In this document: positions 1-9,568 of the stretch, in pieces
Layout of the letters: each line of letters opens with the position of its first letter
Position numbering within the stretch: the first letter of the stretch is position 1
Source of the DNA: an uncultured Ruminiclostridium sp.
GTDB taxonomy: Bacteria; Bacillota; Clostridia; Oscillospirales; Ruminococcaceae
NCBI GenBank assembly: GCA_910579265.1
Contig: CAJTTE010000004.1
Span: forward strand, 16,888 to 80,887
Direction: 5' to 3'
Length of the DNA stretch: 64,000 nucleotides
Notes under the pieces: generated by a model
What the model saw: only the letters and a program-made list of their open reading frames with translations
The model's database searches: none
What the model was told of the DNA's origin: nothing
Program-made: the position numbers and the translations under genes

Positions 1-164
1 ACAATGACCGCCTGACGGCTTTGCGTGCGGCTTGCTTGCATATATTCCGTCATCTTGCACAAATTCTCCTTGAAATACGTCAGTATTACTGCATCGAATT
101 TATGCAAGCTGACGAAATATCTGACTGCGCAATTCACACGCAATCATTGTGCGATCTTGCCTTA
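1..164 (+). repeat. Family A repeat, copy 1 (left end cut by window)
   Basis: This is the first of seven copies of a ~178-bp element. Full copies begin TTAAGGCAAYACCGCACAATG and end with its inverse, ending GCCTTAA. Internally it carries further inverted segments (GCTTGCATA against TATGCAAGC), so a transcript could fold into a long imperfect hairpin. This copy lacks the left terminus because the window starts inside it, and its right terminus is slightly diverged (GCGATCTTGCCTTA). It lies 39 bp upstream of the GH26 gene. No coding capacity is evident. It resembles a MITE or other small non-autonomous repeat. Confidence 0.85.
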
Positions 165-203
165 TAAATGGTATATTTCAAAATAAATATACTCGGAGGA
201 TAA

Positions 204-1337
204 ATGAAAGATTATATTACAAATATTGATGACCTTTTAGAGCAATTGGATTCAAAAACACCTGATCCCGATTATCTTGTATCAAAAAATGCAGATACCA
301 ATACAAAGCGGCTTTTTGAGTATCTTAAATCAATTTACGGAAAGAATATACTCAGCGGGCAACAGTATTTGCAGCCGGCCGAGCTGGAGGATGCAGTTTA
401 TTACAGAATAACAGGCAGACTTCCGGCGATCCGCGGTTATGATCTGATGGATATGGATAAAAAAATGAGCAGCTCTCAGACCGACCGCGCCATATACTGG
501 GCTAAAAACAGCGGATGTATAATAACAATGTGCTGGCACTGGTATGCCCCGGACGATATAAAGGATACGGCAAATTCCGTTTGGTCGTTTTATTATAAAA
601 CCACGGATAACAGCCGTAAAACAAGCTTTGATATTTTAAAAGCGGTACAAGAGGGTACTCCTGAATATCGTTTCGCCGTACAAAAGATCGACAGGGCAGC
701 CGAGGAGTTAAAGAAGTTTGAAGCCCAGGGCATTCCCGTGTTGTGGAGACCGCTGCATGAAGCGGCGGGAAGCTGGTTTTGGTGGGGCAACAGAGGCAAT
801 GACGGCGGGGAGTCGGCAAAGGCGTATAAAAAGCTTTGGTATATGATATTTGACAGGTTGGAAAACTATCATAAGCTTGGAAATCTGATCTGGGTATGGA
901 ACGGACAAAGTGAAGAAATGGCGGTCAATCCGAACACCTATGATTTATGTGGTGAGGACATATATTCTGAAGTTCCGCAGGATCATTCGTCTCAAAAAGG
1001 TAAGTTTCTCGAGGTAACATCATACACTTACGGGAAAATGGCCGCACTGTCTGAGTGTGGGTATATTCCCGATCCGGAGGAGCTTAAGAGGGATGGCGTA
1101 AAGTGGCTGTGGTGGCTGCCCTGGTGGGGAAGCTTCGTATATAAAATGGATGAAAAATGGCATCCTGTGTTCGGAGAAAAAGGCTTAGTGCTTCATAATA
1201 ATGAAAAGTTTTCTCCGGAACAGCTTAAAAGCTATTTTGATAACAGCTACTGTCTGACTTTAGATAAGCTGCCCTGGTACAATAAAGAAAACAGTGGATT
1301 TGTTGAGAGGATCATGAAGGAGAGGTTCGGATTATGA
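204..1337 (+). CDS. GH26 family beta-mannanase-like glycoside hydrolase, no signal peptide
   Basis: The 377-residue protein reads as a single GH26 catalytic domain, a (beta/alpha)8 barrel retaining hydrolase, typically endo-1,4-beta-mannanase. The acid/base glutamate is visible in WRPLHEAAGSWFWWG (E186), with the conserved His before it, and the nucleophile is the Glu of AALSECG (E284). Aromatic residues (WFWWG, WLWWLPWW) fit the sugar-binding cleft. The start has a good ribosome site (CGGAGG, 6 nt before ATG). There is no signal peptide, carbohydrate-binding module or dockerin, so the enzyme is probably cytoplasmic and would act on imported manno-oligosaccharides; this location is an inference. 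Its stop overlaps the ATG of the next gene by four bases (ATGA), indicating translational coupling with the DUF4358 lipoprotein. Family assignment is confident; the substrate (mannan versus mixed-linkage glucan or other) is not settled. Confidence 0.88.
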   Translation: MKDYITNIDDLLEQLDSKTPDPDYLVSKNADTNTKRLFEYLKSIYGKNILSGQQYLQPAELEDAVYYRITGRLPAIRGYDLMDMDKKMSSSQTDRAIYWAKNSGCIITMCWHWYAPDDIKDTANSVWSFYYKTTDNSRKTSFDILKAVQEGTPEYRFAVQKIDRAAEELKKFEAQGIPVLWRPLHEAAGSWFWWGNRGNDGGESAKAYKKLWYMIFDRLENYHKLGNLIWVWNGQSEEMAVNPNTYDLCGEDIYSEVPQDHSSQKGKFLEVTSYTYGKMAALSECGYIPDPEELKRDGVKWLWWLPWWGSFVYKMDEKWHPVFGEKGLVLHNNEKFSPEQLKSYFDNSYCLTLDKLPWYNKENSGFVERIMKERFGL

Positions 1338-1795
1338 AAAAATTCGTTTCGGCGGTTTTAACATTGTTGTTTGCTGCGGTAGCCGGAGGGTGTTCGGATA
1401 GTTCAAATGCCAAAACAGAAAAAACAGCCGATGAGCTTTTGGATATCGTTTTATCAAGCGTAGAATTCCCCCAGACAGTCAGCGTTACCGACAGTGAACG
1501 CATAGAAGCAATGGGTATCGATATTTCCGGTACGGAGGAATATGCAATTGTGCAGCAGATGCTCAGCGTCGATGTGGTAGAGGTTATAATACTTAAGGTC
1601 GAGGCTTCGGAGATGACGAGTGCGGTAAAATCGCTTGAAAAAAGAAAAGAGTCTCTTATAAAGGATTATGCTTTTTATCCGGAACAGGTGGCTTCCGCCG
1701 AAGCTACGGTGGTTGGAAGCAAAAAAAATGTGGCTTATCTTATATGTCATTCAAAGGCAGGCGACGCGGAAGAAAAGCTGTTAAAAGAAATATGA
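1334..1795 (+). CDS. DUF4358-type lipoprotein
   Basis: This 153-residue protein starts with a lipoprotein signal peptide (MKKFVSAVLTLLFAAVAGGC, lipobox AGGC, Cys20). The mature part has the pattern of DUF4358: a first half ending in an isoleucine/valine-rich strand (VVEVIILKVEA), then a helix with many Lys/Glu, a YPEQ segment and a final strand (KNVAYLICHS). The function of DUF4358 is unknown; members are small cell-surface lipoproteins common in Ruminococcus-type Clostridia. The ATG overlaps the stop of the GH26 gene, so the two are co-expressed, but a functional link is only inferred from that. A second, longer member of the same family lies at 56227-56853. Confidence 0.75.
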   Translation: MKKFVSAVLTLLFAAVAGGCSDSSNAKTEKTADELLDIVLSSVEFPQTVSVTDSERIEAMGIDISGTEEYAIVQQMLSVDVVEVIILKVEASEMTSAVKSLEKRKESLIKDYAFYPEQVASAEATVVGSKKNVAYLICHSKAGDAEEKLLKEI

Positions 1796-2334
1796 GTTTA
1801 TATGTCCAGGGGTGTTGTTCAATAGATTCAGGGAATCCTGAAATGGTGCGTCTTTATTGAAAAAGGTACTTTTGTTTTTTAAATTATTTAATCTTAATCC
1901 GGTAAATGAAGCAAGAAGTCCTATACCGTCTAAATGCGGCTGCTGTGTCGTGTCAACGTGTTTTTAAAGCATAAAAACATAAGTTGTACGGTAAATATTC
2001 TTCACAGGATTATTCGTGTTTGACTTATATCATAGTATTTATTTCTCCGGAAGAATTTTGTCCATCGCTATTTGTGCCGCAGTCGATTTTCTTTTAGCCG
2101 GGCTTTTTCCGCATTCGGTTAGGTTTATATGGTTGACGGCCGGTCCGGGAAATTTATCCGTTGTATTGTTTCTGAAATCTTTTAAGCTTTTAAGACCGAA
2201 GAATAAGTTCGTATCCTTTACTTCGGAAAGCCTCATCATATGTCAAAAAAAGCGCAAAGCTTACCGGAGCTTGTTCGCATAAAACCCGTCACATATTTTT
2301 GGCAAATTTTGCCGCTTGCTGTGATAAAACTTTT
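1796..2334. other. Intergenic stretch, no supported gene
   Basis: The stretch holds no convincing gene. An open frame at 2016-2282 begins at GTG, lacks a ribosome site and has no recognisable domain. No clear promoter or terminator pairs were found here. The family A element follows immediately. Confidence 0.5.
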
Positions 2335-2512
2335 TAAGGCAACACCGTACAATGATTGCATGTGAATTGCGCAGTCAGATTTTACGTCGGCTTGCATAAA
2401 TTGGGCGCAGGAATACTGACGTATTTTAAGGAGAATTTGTGTAAGCTGACGGAATATATGCAAGCAAGCCGCACGCAAAGCCGTAAGGCGGTCATTGTGC
2501 GGTATTGCCTTA
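2335..2512 (-). repeat. Family A repeat, copy 2 (inverted)
   Basis: A complete 178-bp copy in the opposite orientation to copy 1: it starts TAAGGCAACACCGTACAATG and ends CATTGTGCGGTATTGCCTTA, so the termini form an imperfect ~20-bp inverted repeat. The flanks extend the symmetry to TTAAGGC...GCCTTAA, which suggests insertion at or near TTAA. It sits between the DUF4358 gene and the LysR gene. Confidence 0.85.
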
Positions 2513-2684
2513 AGTATTATAATATTCCTGAGAAATTTTTTTGAAGACGGCAAAATCATGCCGGAAAATCCGCATATTGATTTTATATGAACACGCTCTG
2601 GTTTTCAGATAGACCTCAAGTTTTATGTTTGCATTCACGGAACGTTTTTAATACCCGAGATGAAATGAAATTTTATCTAATATA

Positions 2685-2722
2685 AGCCGCAGATTATTTT
2701 TGGTTATAATCTGCGGCTGTTT
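2685..2722. terminator. Hairpin terminator at the 3' end of the LysR gene
   Basis: A 12-bp perfect stem (GCCGCAGATTAT / ATAATCTGCGGC) closes a short loop just beyond the LysR stop codon. The T-run (GTTTTATTATAT) is better on the plus strand, but the element lies where the minus-strand LysR transcript ends and may act in both directions. Confidence 0.65.
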
Positions 2723-2724
2723 TA

Positions 2725-3600
2725 TTATATGGATTCTCTGAGCTTTTGAATGAATTTGTCCGCCACCTTTGTAAATACCTGATATTTTTTCCATACAATA
2801 TTCATTTCGGCTTCAATCTCAGGTTCAAGAGGCCTGAAGCAAAGGCTGCTGTCACCGGAAACATTAATAAGTTTATCAAAGCTGATAGCATAACCCATTC
2901 CTTCATCCACCATAAGAGAACCGTTAAACAATAAATTATAGGTTGCGACAATATTCAATTTATCCTGAGGACATGGGAAAAATTTTCTCAATTCATTGTA
3001 TCGGAACGCCTGACGCGAAATGATAAGCGGTTTATCCATCAAATCCTCCGCCGTTATTTTTTCTTTTTCCGCAAGAGGAGAATCGCGGCGCATAATAACT
3101 CCCCATTTATCTTTATACGGTATTTTCAGGTATTCGTATTTAGATGTGTCAACGTCTCCGAAAATCAGTCCGAAATCGATCAGGCCGTGATCCAGCTCTT
3201 CGGTTACGGCTGCTTTATCTCCGCTTATTATATGAAGATGAACCATAGGGTATTTTTCCTGAAGTGATCTTACGGCTTTTGCGAGAAAGCGTATGCCGTC
3301 CGTTTCGCCCGCACCAACGGTAATGTCTCCGGCTATAATATCATCTGACATGGAAATTTCGTTTTCAGCTTTATTTACAAGCTCCATGATTTCTTCCGCA
3401 CGTTTGCGAAGAATCATTCCCTCTTCGGTTAAGGTAATGCGGCGATTACCACGAATCATAAGCTGTTTGCCGAGCTCCTCCTCCAGCTCCTTAAGCTGCC
3501 GGGACAGCGTAGGCTGTGAAAGGTAAAGCGATTCTGCGGCTCCGGATATGCTTTGTTCCCTTGTTACGGCCAAAAAATACTGCAAGACTCTGAGTTCCAT
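2725..3600 (-). CDS. LysR family transcriptional regulator
   Basis: The 291-residue protein has an N-terminal winged HTH (about residues 1-60, beginning MELRVLQYFLAVTREQSISG, with SQPTLSRQLKELEEELG as recognition region) followed by the two-lobed LysR substrate-binding domain (about 90-290). The ATG at 3600 is chosen because it follows AAGGAGG by 6 nt; an in-frame extension of 17 residues has no ribosome site. LysR regulators bind a small co-inducer and usually control a neighbouring divergent gene. Here the divergent neighbour is the acetyltransferase at 4038, making it the best candidate target, but the 437-bp gap contains a family B repeat and no obvious T-N11-A site was identified. The ligand cannot be told from sequence. 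Confidence 0.9.
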   Translation of the reverse strand: MELRVLQYFLAVTREQSISGAAESLYLSQPTLSRQLKELEEELGKQLMIRGNRRITLTEEGMILRKRAEEIMELVNKAENEISMSDDIIAGDITVGAGETDGIRFLAKAVRSLQEKYPMVHLHIISGDKAAVTEELDHGLIDFGLIFGDVDTSKYEYLKIPYKDKWGVIMRRDSPLAEKEKITAEDLMDKPLIISRQAFRYNELRKFFPCPQDKLNIVATYNLLFNGSLMVDEGMGYAISFDKLINVSGDSSLCFRPLEPEIEAEMNIVWKKYQVFTKVADKFIQKLRESI

Positions 3601-3851
3601 ATTAGTCGCCTCCTTAAGCGCAATTATATCAGAATCATATATAGCTGTCAAGCATATTGATGTATTCGGTATAAGTATTTGCTATCTATAAGAGATAAGG
3701 GTAAAATAAAGTCAAGGAAAGGGAATCTGAAAATTTTAAAAAGAAAATATGATTTTTCCGGGCGGTTCTGGTAATGTCATTCATGGAAAACCATTTTTTA
3801 ATAATTGTAATGTTTTAGCCGCTATGTTGATTTAAACATGATCATGTATCA

Positions 3852-4010
3852 GGCGCTGCCCGAAAAGCCGCAAATTATATGATCTCTACTAACTGCATGT
3901 GCTTTCCGCATGAAAAAAGCTCGAAGTATTATCATATCCCTTCGCTTTTTAAAATCACAGCTCATTCGGTGAAATCGTACAAAATTGCTTGGTTTTCAGA
4001 TATGCCCCAG
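3852..4010 (+). repeat. Family B repeat, divergent copy upstream of the acetyltransferase
   Basis: This ~160-bp stretch carries the family B hallmarks in order: CCGAAAAGCCGCAAATT, then TCTACTAACTGC, a GCTTTTTAAAATC block, GTGAAATCGTACAAAATTGC, and ending GGTTTTCAGATATGCCCC. It is more diverged than the other copies and ends 27 bp before the acetyltransferase start, so it probably contributes the 5' untranslated region of that gene. Confidence 0.7.
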
Positions 4011-4037
4011 AAAATTTCAGATGAAAGGAAACGAAAT

Positions 4038-4610
4038 ATGGAACTTAAAACATTTTTAGATCATGTCAACAACGGACTGACCGTTGACGGCGGTTCTCAA
4101 ATGCACATGTATATGTCCGAGTTAAGCCGTGAGGCAATGAAAATCACTTATGAGATCAACAGCGCCTATCATACCGCAGAAGAAATTCGGGAGCTTATGG
4201 GGCGGCTTACAGGACAGCCGGTAGATAAAACTTTTCGTTTGTTTCCGCCTTTTTATACCGATTGCGGCAAAAATATCCATATAGGAAAGTGTGTTTTTAT
4301 TAATTCCGGCTGCTGCTTCCAGGATCAGGGAGGGATTACAATAGGCGACGGAGCTTTGATAGGGCATCAGGTGGTGCTTGCAACACTTAATCATCTTCTT
4401 GATCCGGATAAACGGCAGTCTATGATACCTTCTCCTATTTCCATAGGACGCAATGTATGGATCGGATCCCATGCGACGGTGCTCGGAGGAGTAAAAATCG
4501 GTGATAACGCCGTTATAGCTGCGGGAGCGGTCGTCACGGACGATGTTTCCGCCAATACCGTTGTTGGCGGTATTCCTGCAAAATTCATAAAGAATATTGA
4601 CCGATGCTGA
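4038..4610 (+). CDS. Hexapeptide-repeat O-acetyltransferase (maltose/galactoside acetyltransferase type)
   Basis: The 190-residue protein has the left-handed parallel beta-helix pattern of the sugar O-acetyltransferase group. An N-terminal helical part is followed by repeated hexapeptides from about residue 80 (for example [61 protein letters not shown]) and a C-terminal [11 protein letters not shown]. The family transfers acetyl from acetyl-CoA to sugar hydroxyls; the catalytic His is likely in [10 protein letters not shown], where HLLDP occupies the usual HPxDP position. The ATG at 4038 is preceded by AAAGGAAA; a longer frame from 3879 would run through a family B repeat and is unlikely. 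It is divergent from a LysR gene. The actual acceptor is unknown. Confidence 0.85.
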   Translation: MELKTFLDHVNNGLTVDGGSQMHMYMSELSREAMKITYEINSAYHTAEEIRELMGRLTGQPVDKTFRLFPPFYTDCGKNIHIGKCVFINSGCCFQDQGGITIGDGALIGHQVVLATLNHLLDPDKRQSMIPSPISIGRNVWIGSHATVLGGVKIGDNAVIAAGAVVTDDVSANTVVGGIPAKFIKNIDRC

Positions 4611-4852
4611 AACAGCAATATTAATTTAAGCCGCAAGTAAAAAGCGACCGCCGCCTTTATTTGTAATTGCTTTTTAAATTATCCGGGTGTTGCGTAAATA
4701 AAGGGGCTATTGTTACAAAGAAGGCGAATTATTTGTTTTAAATACATGCCTGCGCATATTTGACCAGGTTTTGTCCGGTATATTCAAAATTGCACCATTT
4801 GCTTTGTCAATGGGGAAAACGAAAATATGTCCATCGGACTTCATACCGAATT
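4611..4852. other. Intergenic stretch between acetyltransferase and family A copy 3
   Basis: No supported gene. Minus-strand open frames here overlap the repeat element and have no ribosome site. Confidence 0.5.
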
Positions 4853-5031
4853 TAAGGCAATACCGCACAATGACCGCCTGACGGTTTTGCGTGCGGCTTG
4901 CTTGCATAAATTCCGACATCTTACACAAATTCTCCTTGAAATACGGTCAGTATTCCTGCGCCCAATTTATGCAAGCTGATGAAATATCTGGCTGCGCAAT
5001 TCACACGCAATCATTGTGCGGTGTTGCCTTA
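4853..5031 (+). repeat. Family A repeat, copy 3
   Basis: A complete 179-bp copy in the same orientation as copy 1, from TAAGGCAATACCGCACAATG to CATTGTGCGGTGTTGCCTTA. The flanks again read TTAAGGC on the left and GCCTTAA on the right. Confidence 0.87.
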
Positions 5032-5144
5032 AGTAAATATGCTCGATATTTTTATTGGAGGATAAGGCATCTGTGAAATTTTTTTAGAAAATACGGATTT
5101 TGCTTAACAAAATGTTTTTTCAAATATATGCTTTTGAGTAATCA

Positions 5145-5174
5145 AGCCCTGCCGCAAAGAGGCAGGGCTTTTTA
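5145..5174 (+). terminator. Rho-independent terminator
   Basis: A perfect 9-bp stem AGCCCTGCC / GGCAGGGCT with a 7-nt loop is followed by TTTTT on the plus strand. It lies between the plus-strand acetyltransferase and the end of the minus-strand phosphatase-like gene, and would stop plus-strand transcripts from running into that gene antisense. Confidence 0.75.
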
Positions 5175-5199
5175 AAAGGATCTTGTAGATTTTAAAAAG

Positions 5200-5901
5200 T
5201 TATTGTCCGGTCAGATAATACTCTTTCATATTGTCAAGGCAAATAGCAGCCAGGTTGTTTCCACCGCCGCAGTTGATGGCGATATGATTGTTTTGTTTAT
5301 ATATCCTGTCGGGAACGGGGTTGTTTTTTATGGATGAGCATAGCTCTCCCGCCGTCAATAATGTTTTGTCTTTAAAATATATCCTCGAATAATCGGGTAC
5401 GGCAAAAACCACTTCGTCAATATGGTAATCCTCCGGATCACGCTCAGGATCGAAATTGTCAAATCCGCCGTGAACCAGGATATAGTCCCTTCCCTTTACA
5501 TTTATCTCCTCGTACAGGGAAAATTCTTCCAGGTAATCAATAATATCTTCCTGTTCTTCTTTGTTCAGCTTATGAAATTCGTCAATAGTGGATTGTCCTC
5601 CCGCGTACTGCCAGTCCAAAATCAGCCGAGACATTGCTTCGTCGGGATATTCATCCGGATGTTCCTTGCACTTCATAAGGTATTTCAAACACTGAACCGC
5701 CATATATTCATGACTGCCTATAATAGGTATCACATTTATCCGCATCATCATGTCACGCAATATTTTTAACGATTCGTTGCCCTTGTCTATAATGTTTCCG
5801 ATAACATAGAGCATATCACGGTCACAGAATTTTATTTTTCTAAGCATGGTTGCATATCCCTCGTAATCGCCGTATATGTTGCTTATGCAGTAGGTTGACA
5901 T
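5200..5901 (-). CDS. PPP-type metallophosphoesterase homologue with substituted metal ligands (probable pseudophosphatase)
   Basis: The 233-residue protein follows the layout of small bacterial serine/threonine or Ap4A phosphatases (calcineurin-like fold), but nearly every metal-binding motif is altered. The usual D-x-H-G-D is SNIYGD (N8, Y10), GDxxDRG is GNIIDKG (N36, K40), and GNHE is GSHE (S63, keeping H64). A later His is kept in ILVHGGF (H144), while the usual GHTPT near the C terminus is not recognisable. Length and the ends (MSTYCISNIYGDYEGY... and INCGGGNNLAAICL) fit the family, so this looks like a maintained, intact frame and not random decay. A role as a non-catalytic binding protein (nucleotide, phosphoprotein or nucleotide-derived signal) is an inference. 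It stands alone, with family A elements on both sides. Confidence 0.8.
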   Translation of the reverse strand: MSTYCISNIYGDYEGYATMLRKIKFCDRDMLYVIGNIIDKGNESLKILRDMMMRINVIPIIGSHEYMAVQCLKYLMKCKEHPDEYPDEAMSRLILDWQYAGGQSTIDEFHKLNKEEQEDIIDYLEEFSLYEEINVKGRDYILVHGGFDNFDPERDPEDYHIDEVVFAVPDYSRIYFKDKTLLTAGELCSSIKNNPVPDRIYKQNNHIAINCGGGNNLAAICLDNMKEYYLTGQ

Positions 5902-6060
5902 AAATTATCTCCTTTCAGATAAACATGATTTTTATTTTGTTCGGTTATAAGTATTAGCTTGCTTTTATTTAAGCGGCAATTAATGCTATTTTAGGTGTTT
6001 GTGCCCATATTTTAAGACAATGCGGCTCAACTATTGCCATGACTGCATAGAAAATTGTTT
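5902..6060. other. Upstream region of the phosphatase-like gene
   Basis: The ribosome site AAAGGAGA lies directly before the start of the minus-strand gene. Nothing else was recognised before the family A copy at 6061. Confidence 0.5.
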
Positions 6061-6236
6061 TAAGGCAACACCGCACAACGATTGCGTGTGAATTGCGCAG
6101 TCAGATTTTTCGTAAGCCTGCATAAATTGGGCGCAGAAATACTGACGTATTTCAAGGAGAACTTGTTTAAGCTGACGGAATATATGCAAGCAAGCCGCAC
6201 GCAAAGCCGTTAGGCGGTCATTGTGCTATTGCCTTA
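6061..6236 (-). repeat. Family A repeat, copy 4 (inverted)
   Basis: A 176-bp copy in the inverted orientation, TAAGGCAACACCGCACAACG to CATTGTGCTATTGCCTTA. It has small deletions in the right terminus. The following 430 bp (6237-6670) hold no supported gene. Confidence 0.85.
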
Positions 6237-6670
6237 ATTATATTCACTTTGTTTACGGTGCGTTCCACGCCGCTTTAGGCAAATATCCTGCGACATCGTA
6301 TCGCGTCAGAATGCATAATCCGAAGCATTAAGTGAAGCTGCTCTTAAAAGCATAATTACTTACGTATTACAAGGAGGAACGGCGCAAGCAATGACTGTGC
6401 GAAACCTTTAGTTTTAAGTAAAAAGGGAAAGCATGCCGCAAAGTCTTTGGCCGTCAGTTGACCGATTTTGCCTTAAAGTTTTCAGAAAAATACCCGCACT
6501 TCTGTTTTTTCATTATCCGTTCTTAATGTCAGAAGCACGCAGCTGCTTTTTAAAGATACAGTTTAATCCATGGTTATAGTTTAACACAAAATACGGATTA
6601 CTTCAAGGGGAAAAATGTAATACGATCTTCCGTGTCTCAGGACACATGGTTGAAATATTGTTATAACTGT

Positions 6671-7094
6671 GATATAATAACCTCAAACGAAGGAAAGAGG
6701 AAGAACTTATTTTAATGTTTGAGAACATTTTACCTTTTCAGAGGAATCGCTCCGCTTTGCTGCGCTCTTTTTATGGTATAATAACCTCAAACGAAGGAAA
6801 GAGGAAGATTTTATTTTAATGTTTGAGAACATTGTACCTTTTCAGAGGAATCGCTCCGCTTTGCTTCGCTCTTCTGATGGTATAATAACCTCAAACGAAG
6901 GAAAGAGGAAGAAATTATTTTAATGTTTGAGAACATTTTACCGATTTAAAGGAAGCGTTCGCTCCGCTCACTTTTCTTATGGTATAATAACCTCAAACGA
7001 AATAAAGAGGAAGAAATTATTTTAATGTTTGAGAACATTTTACCTTTTCAGAGGAATCGCTCCGCTTTGCTGCGCTCTTTTTATGATATAATTG
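6671..7094 (+). repeat. Family C: four tandem 104-bp units, each with a -10 box, ribosome site and short ORF
   Basis: Units start at 6671, 6775, 6879 and 6981 (104, 104, 102, 104 bp), and the first bases of a fifth (GATATAATTG) begin at 7085. Each unit carries TATAAT, mostly as an extended -10 (TGGTATAAT), then CCTCAAACGA, an AAAGAGGAAG ribosome site and ATG followed by codons for MFENI. In units 1 and 2 the reading frame is 34 codons long and its TAA overlaps the ATG of the next unit (TAATG); unit 3 is truncated by an early TAA, and unit 4 runs out to about 7128. One and a half more units lie at 30019-30176. The array ends 180 bp upstream of glgP, so the last TATAAT may supply its promoter. 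Whether the short peptides are made is unknown. Confidence 0.9.
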
Positions 7095-7275
7095 CTTTAC
7101 ATCTATTCTTTATGAAAAAGGCTTTTTAACCGAATCCGACCGGCGGCAGAAGTGATAGTCCTGCCGTGTGCAGCTTTTTTCAAGCTTCGTGAAGCTTCCG
7201 GATATTCGGATAATTATATGACATAGCAGGATAAAATGCGTAGAAATAAATGCCAAAGAAAGGACAGTATTTATT

Positions 7276-9528
7276 ATGGATATTACGAGGATCATCAGGG
7301 AGACGTATAACAGGGATATTTCACAATGCTCAAACGGAGAAATATATGCGGCGCTTTTAAAGGAGACTCAGAGAATGGCGCAGGGAAAACAACGCCCGGA
7401 CTCCAAGAAAAAGCTTTATTATTTTTCCGCGGAATTTCTTATCGGCAAGCTTCTTTCGAATAATCTAATAAATTTGGGTGTTTATGAGGATGTTAAAAGG
7501 CAGCTTGAGGAAAGCGGTCGGAGCATTTGCGAAATCGAAGAATTCGAAAACGAGCCGTCTTTGGGTAACGGCGGACTGGGACGTTTGGCAGCATGCTTTC
7601 TGGATTCCATCGCTACTCTGGGACTTAACGGGGACGGGGTAGGTCTTAATTATCATTTCGGATTATTCAAGCAGGTGTTTAAGGATAATGAACAGACCGC
7701 AGTGCCTGACCGCTGGATCACCGATAACAGCTGGCTTATTAAAACTGATAAAACATACAGGGTGGATTTTAAGGACCGTTCTGTTACGGCGAGGCTATAT
7801 GATATTATTGTTACGGGGTATAACGGTATTTCGAACAAGCTTCACCTTTTCGATCTGGAAACGGTTGACGAAGGTATTATTACAAGCGGAATCGATTTCG
7901 ACAAGCAGGATATAGAAAAAAATCTCACCCTTTTTCTTTATCCCGACGACAGCGATGACGATGGTCGTATACTGAGAATTTATCAGCAGTATTTTATGGT
8001 TTGTGCAGGGGCTCAGATGCTTATTGAAGAATGTACGCAAAAGGGATGTAAGCTGTACGATCTTGCCGATTACGCCGTAATACAAATAAATGACACTCAC
8101 CCCACAATGATCATTCCCGAGCTTATACGTCAGCTTACACAGCGCGGATTGGATTTTGACCGGGCTATAGAGGCGGTGAGCAAGAGCTGCGCCTATACAA
8201 ATCATACCATTCTTGCGGAAGCACTTGAAAAATGGCCGATGCATTATTTGCAGAAGGCGGTTCCGCAGCTTGTCCCCATTATAGAGATACTGGACGACAG
8301 GGTAAGAAGAAAATATGACGATACAAGCCTTGCCATAATCGATAAAAACGATATCGTTCATATGGCGCATATAGATATACATTACAGCATGAGCGTAAAC
8401 GGTGTTGCGTCGCTTCATACCGATATTCTTAAAAAAGAGGAGCTTAACGGATTTTATAAAATTTATCCCGAAAGGTTCAATAATAAGACTAACGGAATAA
8501 CCTTCCGAAGATGGCTTTTGCATACTAATCCTCAGCTTACGGATCTTATCGTATCTCTTATAGGAGAGGATTTCAAAAAGGATGCCAAAGAGCTTAAAAA
8601 GCTTCTTGCATTTAAAAATGACAGACAGGTTCTGGAAAGACTGCTTGATATAAAACAGGAAAAAAAGAACGAGCTGTGCAGTCATATTCTTGCCGCTCAG
8701 GGAATCGTAATAGACCCCAATTCGATTTTTGATATTCAGATCAAGCGTATGCACGAATATAAGCGTCAGCAGCTCAATGCTCTTTACATTATTCACAAAT
8801 ACCTTGAAATAAAATCGGGTAAAAAGCCCGGAACCCCCATCACCTGTATTTTCGGAGCTAAGGCGGCCCCAGCTTATATCATTGCTCAGGATATTATCCA
8901 TCTTATACTTTGCTTAAGTCAAATAATAAATAACGACGAGGATGTTAGCCCTTATCTTAAGGTGATCATGGTGGAAAATTACAATGTGACCGAAGCTGAA
9001 AGGCTTATTCCGGCATGTGACATATCCCAGCAGATATCACTTGCTTCAAAAGAAGCCAGCGGTACGGGAAACATGAAGCTGATGCTTAACGGAGCAATTA
9101 CTTTAGGTACTGAGGACGGTGCCAACGTTGAAATCCATGAGCTGGTGGGAGACGATAATATTTATATTTTCGGGGATACCAGCGACATTGTGGTGGAGCG
9201 CTACAAAAATAAAAGCTATGTTGCTAAGGATTATTATAAAAGAAATAAAAACATCAGACAGGTGGTTGACTTTATTACGGATGAAGAGCTGATGGAGACC
9301 GGCGACGAGGTGAGACTTCTGCGCCTTTCTAAAGAGCTTACCGGAAAGGACTGGTTTATGACTTTTCCCGATTTCGACTCATATGTGGAGGCGAGAGAGA
9401 GGGCATATAAGGATTATGAAGACAGGATGGCCTGGGCGGGAAAAATGCTGGTTAATATCGCTATGTCGGGATATTTTTCTTCGGACAGGACTATTGAAGA
9501 GTATAACAGGGATATTTGGAGGATATAA
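7276..9528 (+). CDS. glgP: Glycogen/starch (alpha-glucan) phosphorylase
   Basis: The 750-residue GT35 enzyme releases glucose 1-phosphate from the non-reducing ends of glycogen or maltodextrins in the cytoplasm, using pyridoxal phosphate. Recognisable blocks are [12 protein letters not shown] (about 48-59), [20 protein letters not shown] near residue 100, [14 protein letters not shown], and the PLP-binding segment [15 protein letters not shown], whose Lys is K601. At 750 residues it is shorter than the 800-830 of the E. coli type, in line with the compact form found in Clostridia. The ATG is preceded by AAAGAAAGGAC. The gene stands alone with no other glycogen genes nearby, behind the family C promoter-like repeats. 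Start and function are secure; the regulatory effect of the repeats is inferred. Confidence 0.96.
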   Translation: MDITRIIRETYNRDISQCSNGEIYAALLKETQRMAQGKQRPDSKKKLYYFSAEFLIGKLLSNNLINLGVYEDVKRQLEESGRSICEIEEFENEPSLGNGGLGRLAACFLDSIATLGLNGDGVGLNYHFGLFKQVFKDNEQTAVPDRWITDNSWLIKTDKTYRVDFKDRSVTARLYDIIVTGYNGISNKLHLFDLETVDEGIITSGIDFDKQDIEKNLTLFLYPDDSDDDGRILRIYQQYFMVCAGAQMLIEECTQKGCKLYDLADYAVIQINDTHPTMIIPELIRQLTQRGLDFDRAIEAVSKSCAYTNHTILAEALEKWPMHYLQKAVPQLVPIIEILDDRVRRKYDDTSLAIIDKNDIVHMAHIDIHYSMSVNGVASLHTDILKKEELNGFYKIYPERFNNKTNGITFRRWLLHTNPQLTDLIVSLIGEDFKKDAKELKKLLAFKNDRQVLERLLDIKQEKKNELCSHILAAQGIVIDPNSIFDIQIKRMHEYKRQQLNALYIIHKYLEIKSGKKPGTPITCIFGAKAAPAYIIAQDIIHLILCLSQIINNDEDVSPYLKVIMVENYNVTEAERLIPACDISQQISLASKEASGTGNMKLMLNGAITLGTEDGANVEIHELVGDDNIYIFGDTSDIVVERYKNKSYVAKDYYKRNKNIRQVVDFITDEELMETGDEVRLLRLSKELTGKDWFMTFPDFDSYVEARERAYKDYEDRMAWAGKMLVNIAMSGYFSSDRTIEEYNRDIWRI

Positions 9529-9568
9529 TTTTTTAAGTTCCCGGAGTTTTTGAAGATTTAAATTTAGT

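Noticed and set aside
2016..2282. 88-codon hydrophobic frame
   Set aside because: GTG start without ribosome site, no family resemblance and poor codon pattern.
7795..8901. Long 368-codon frame antisense to glgP
   Set aside because: Shadow of a secure gene; no start signals and composition of an antisense frame.
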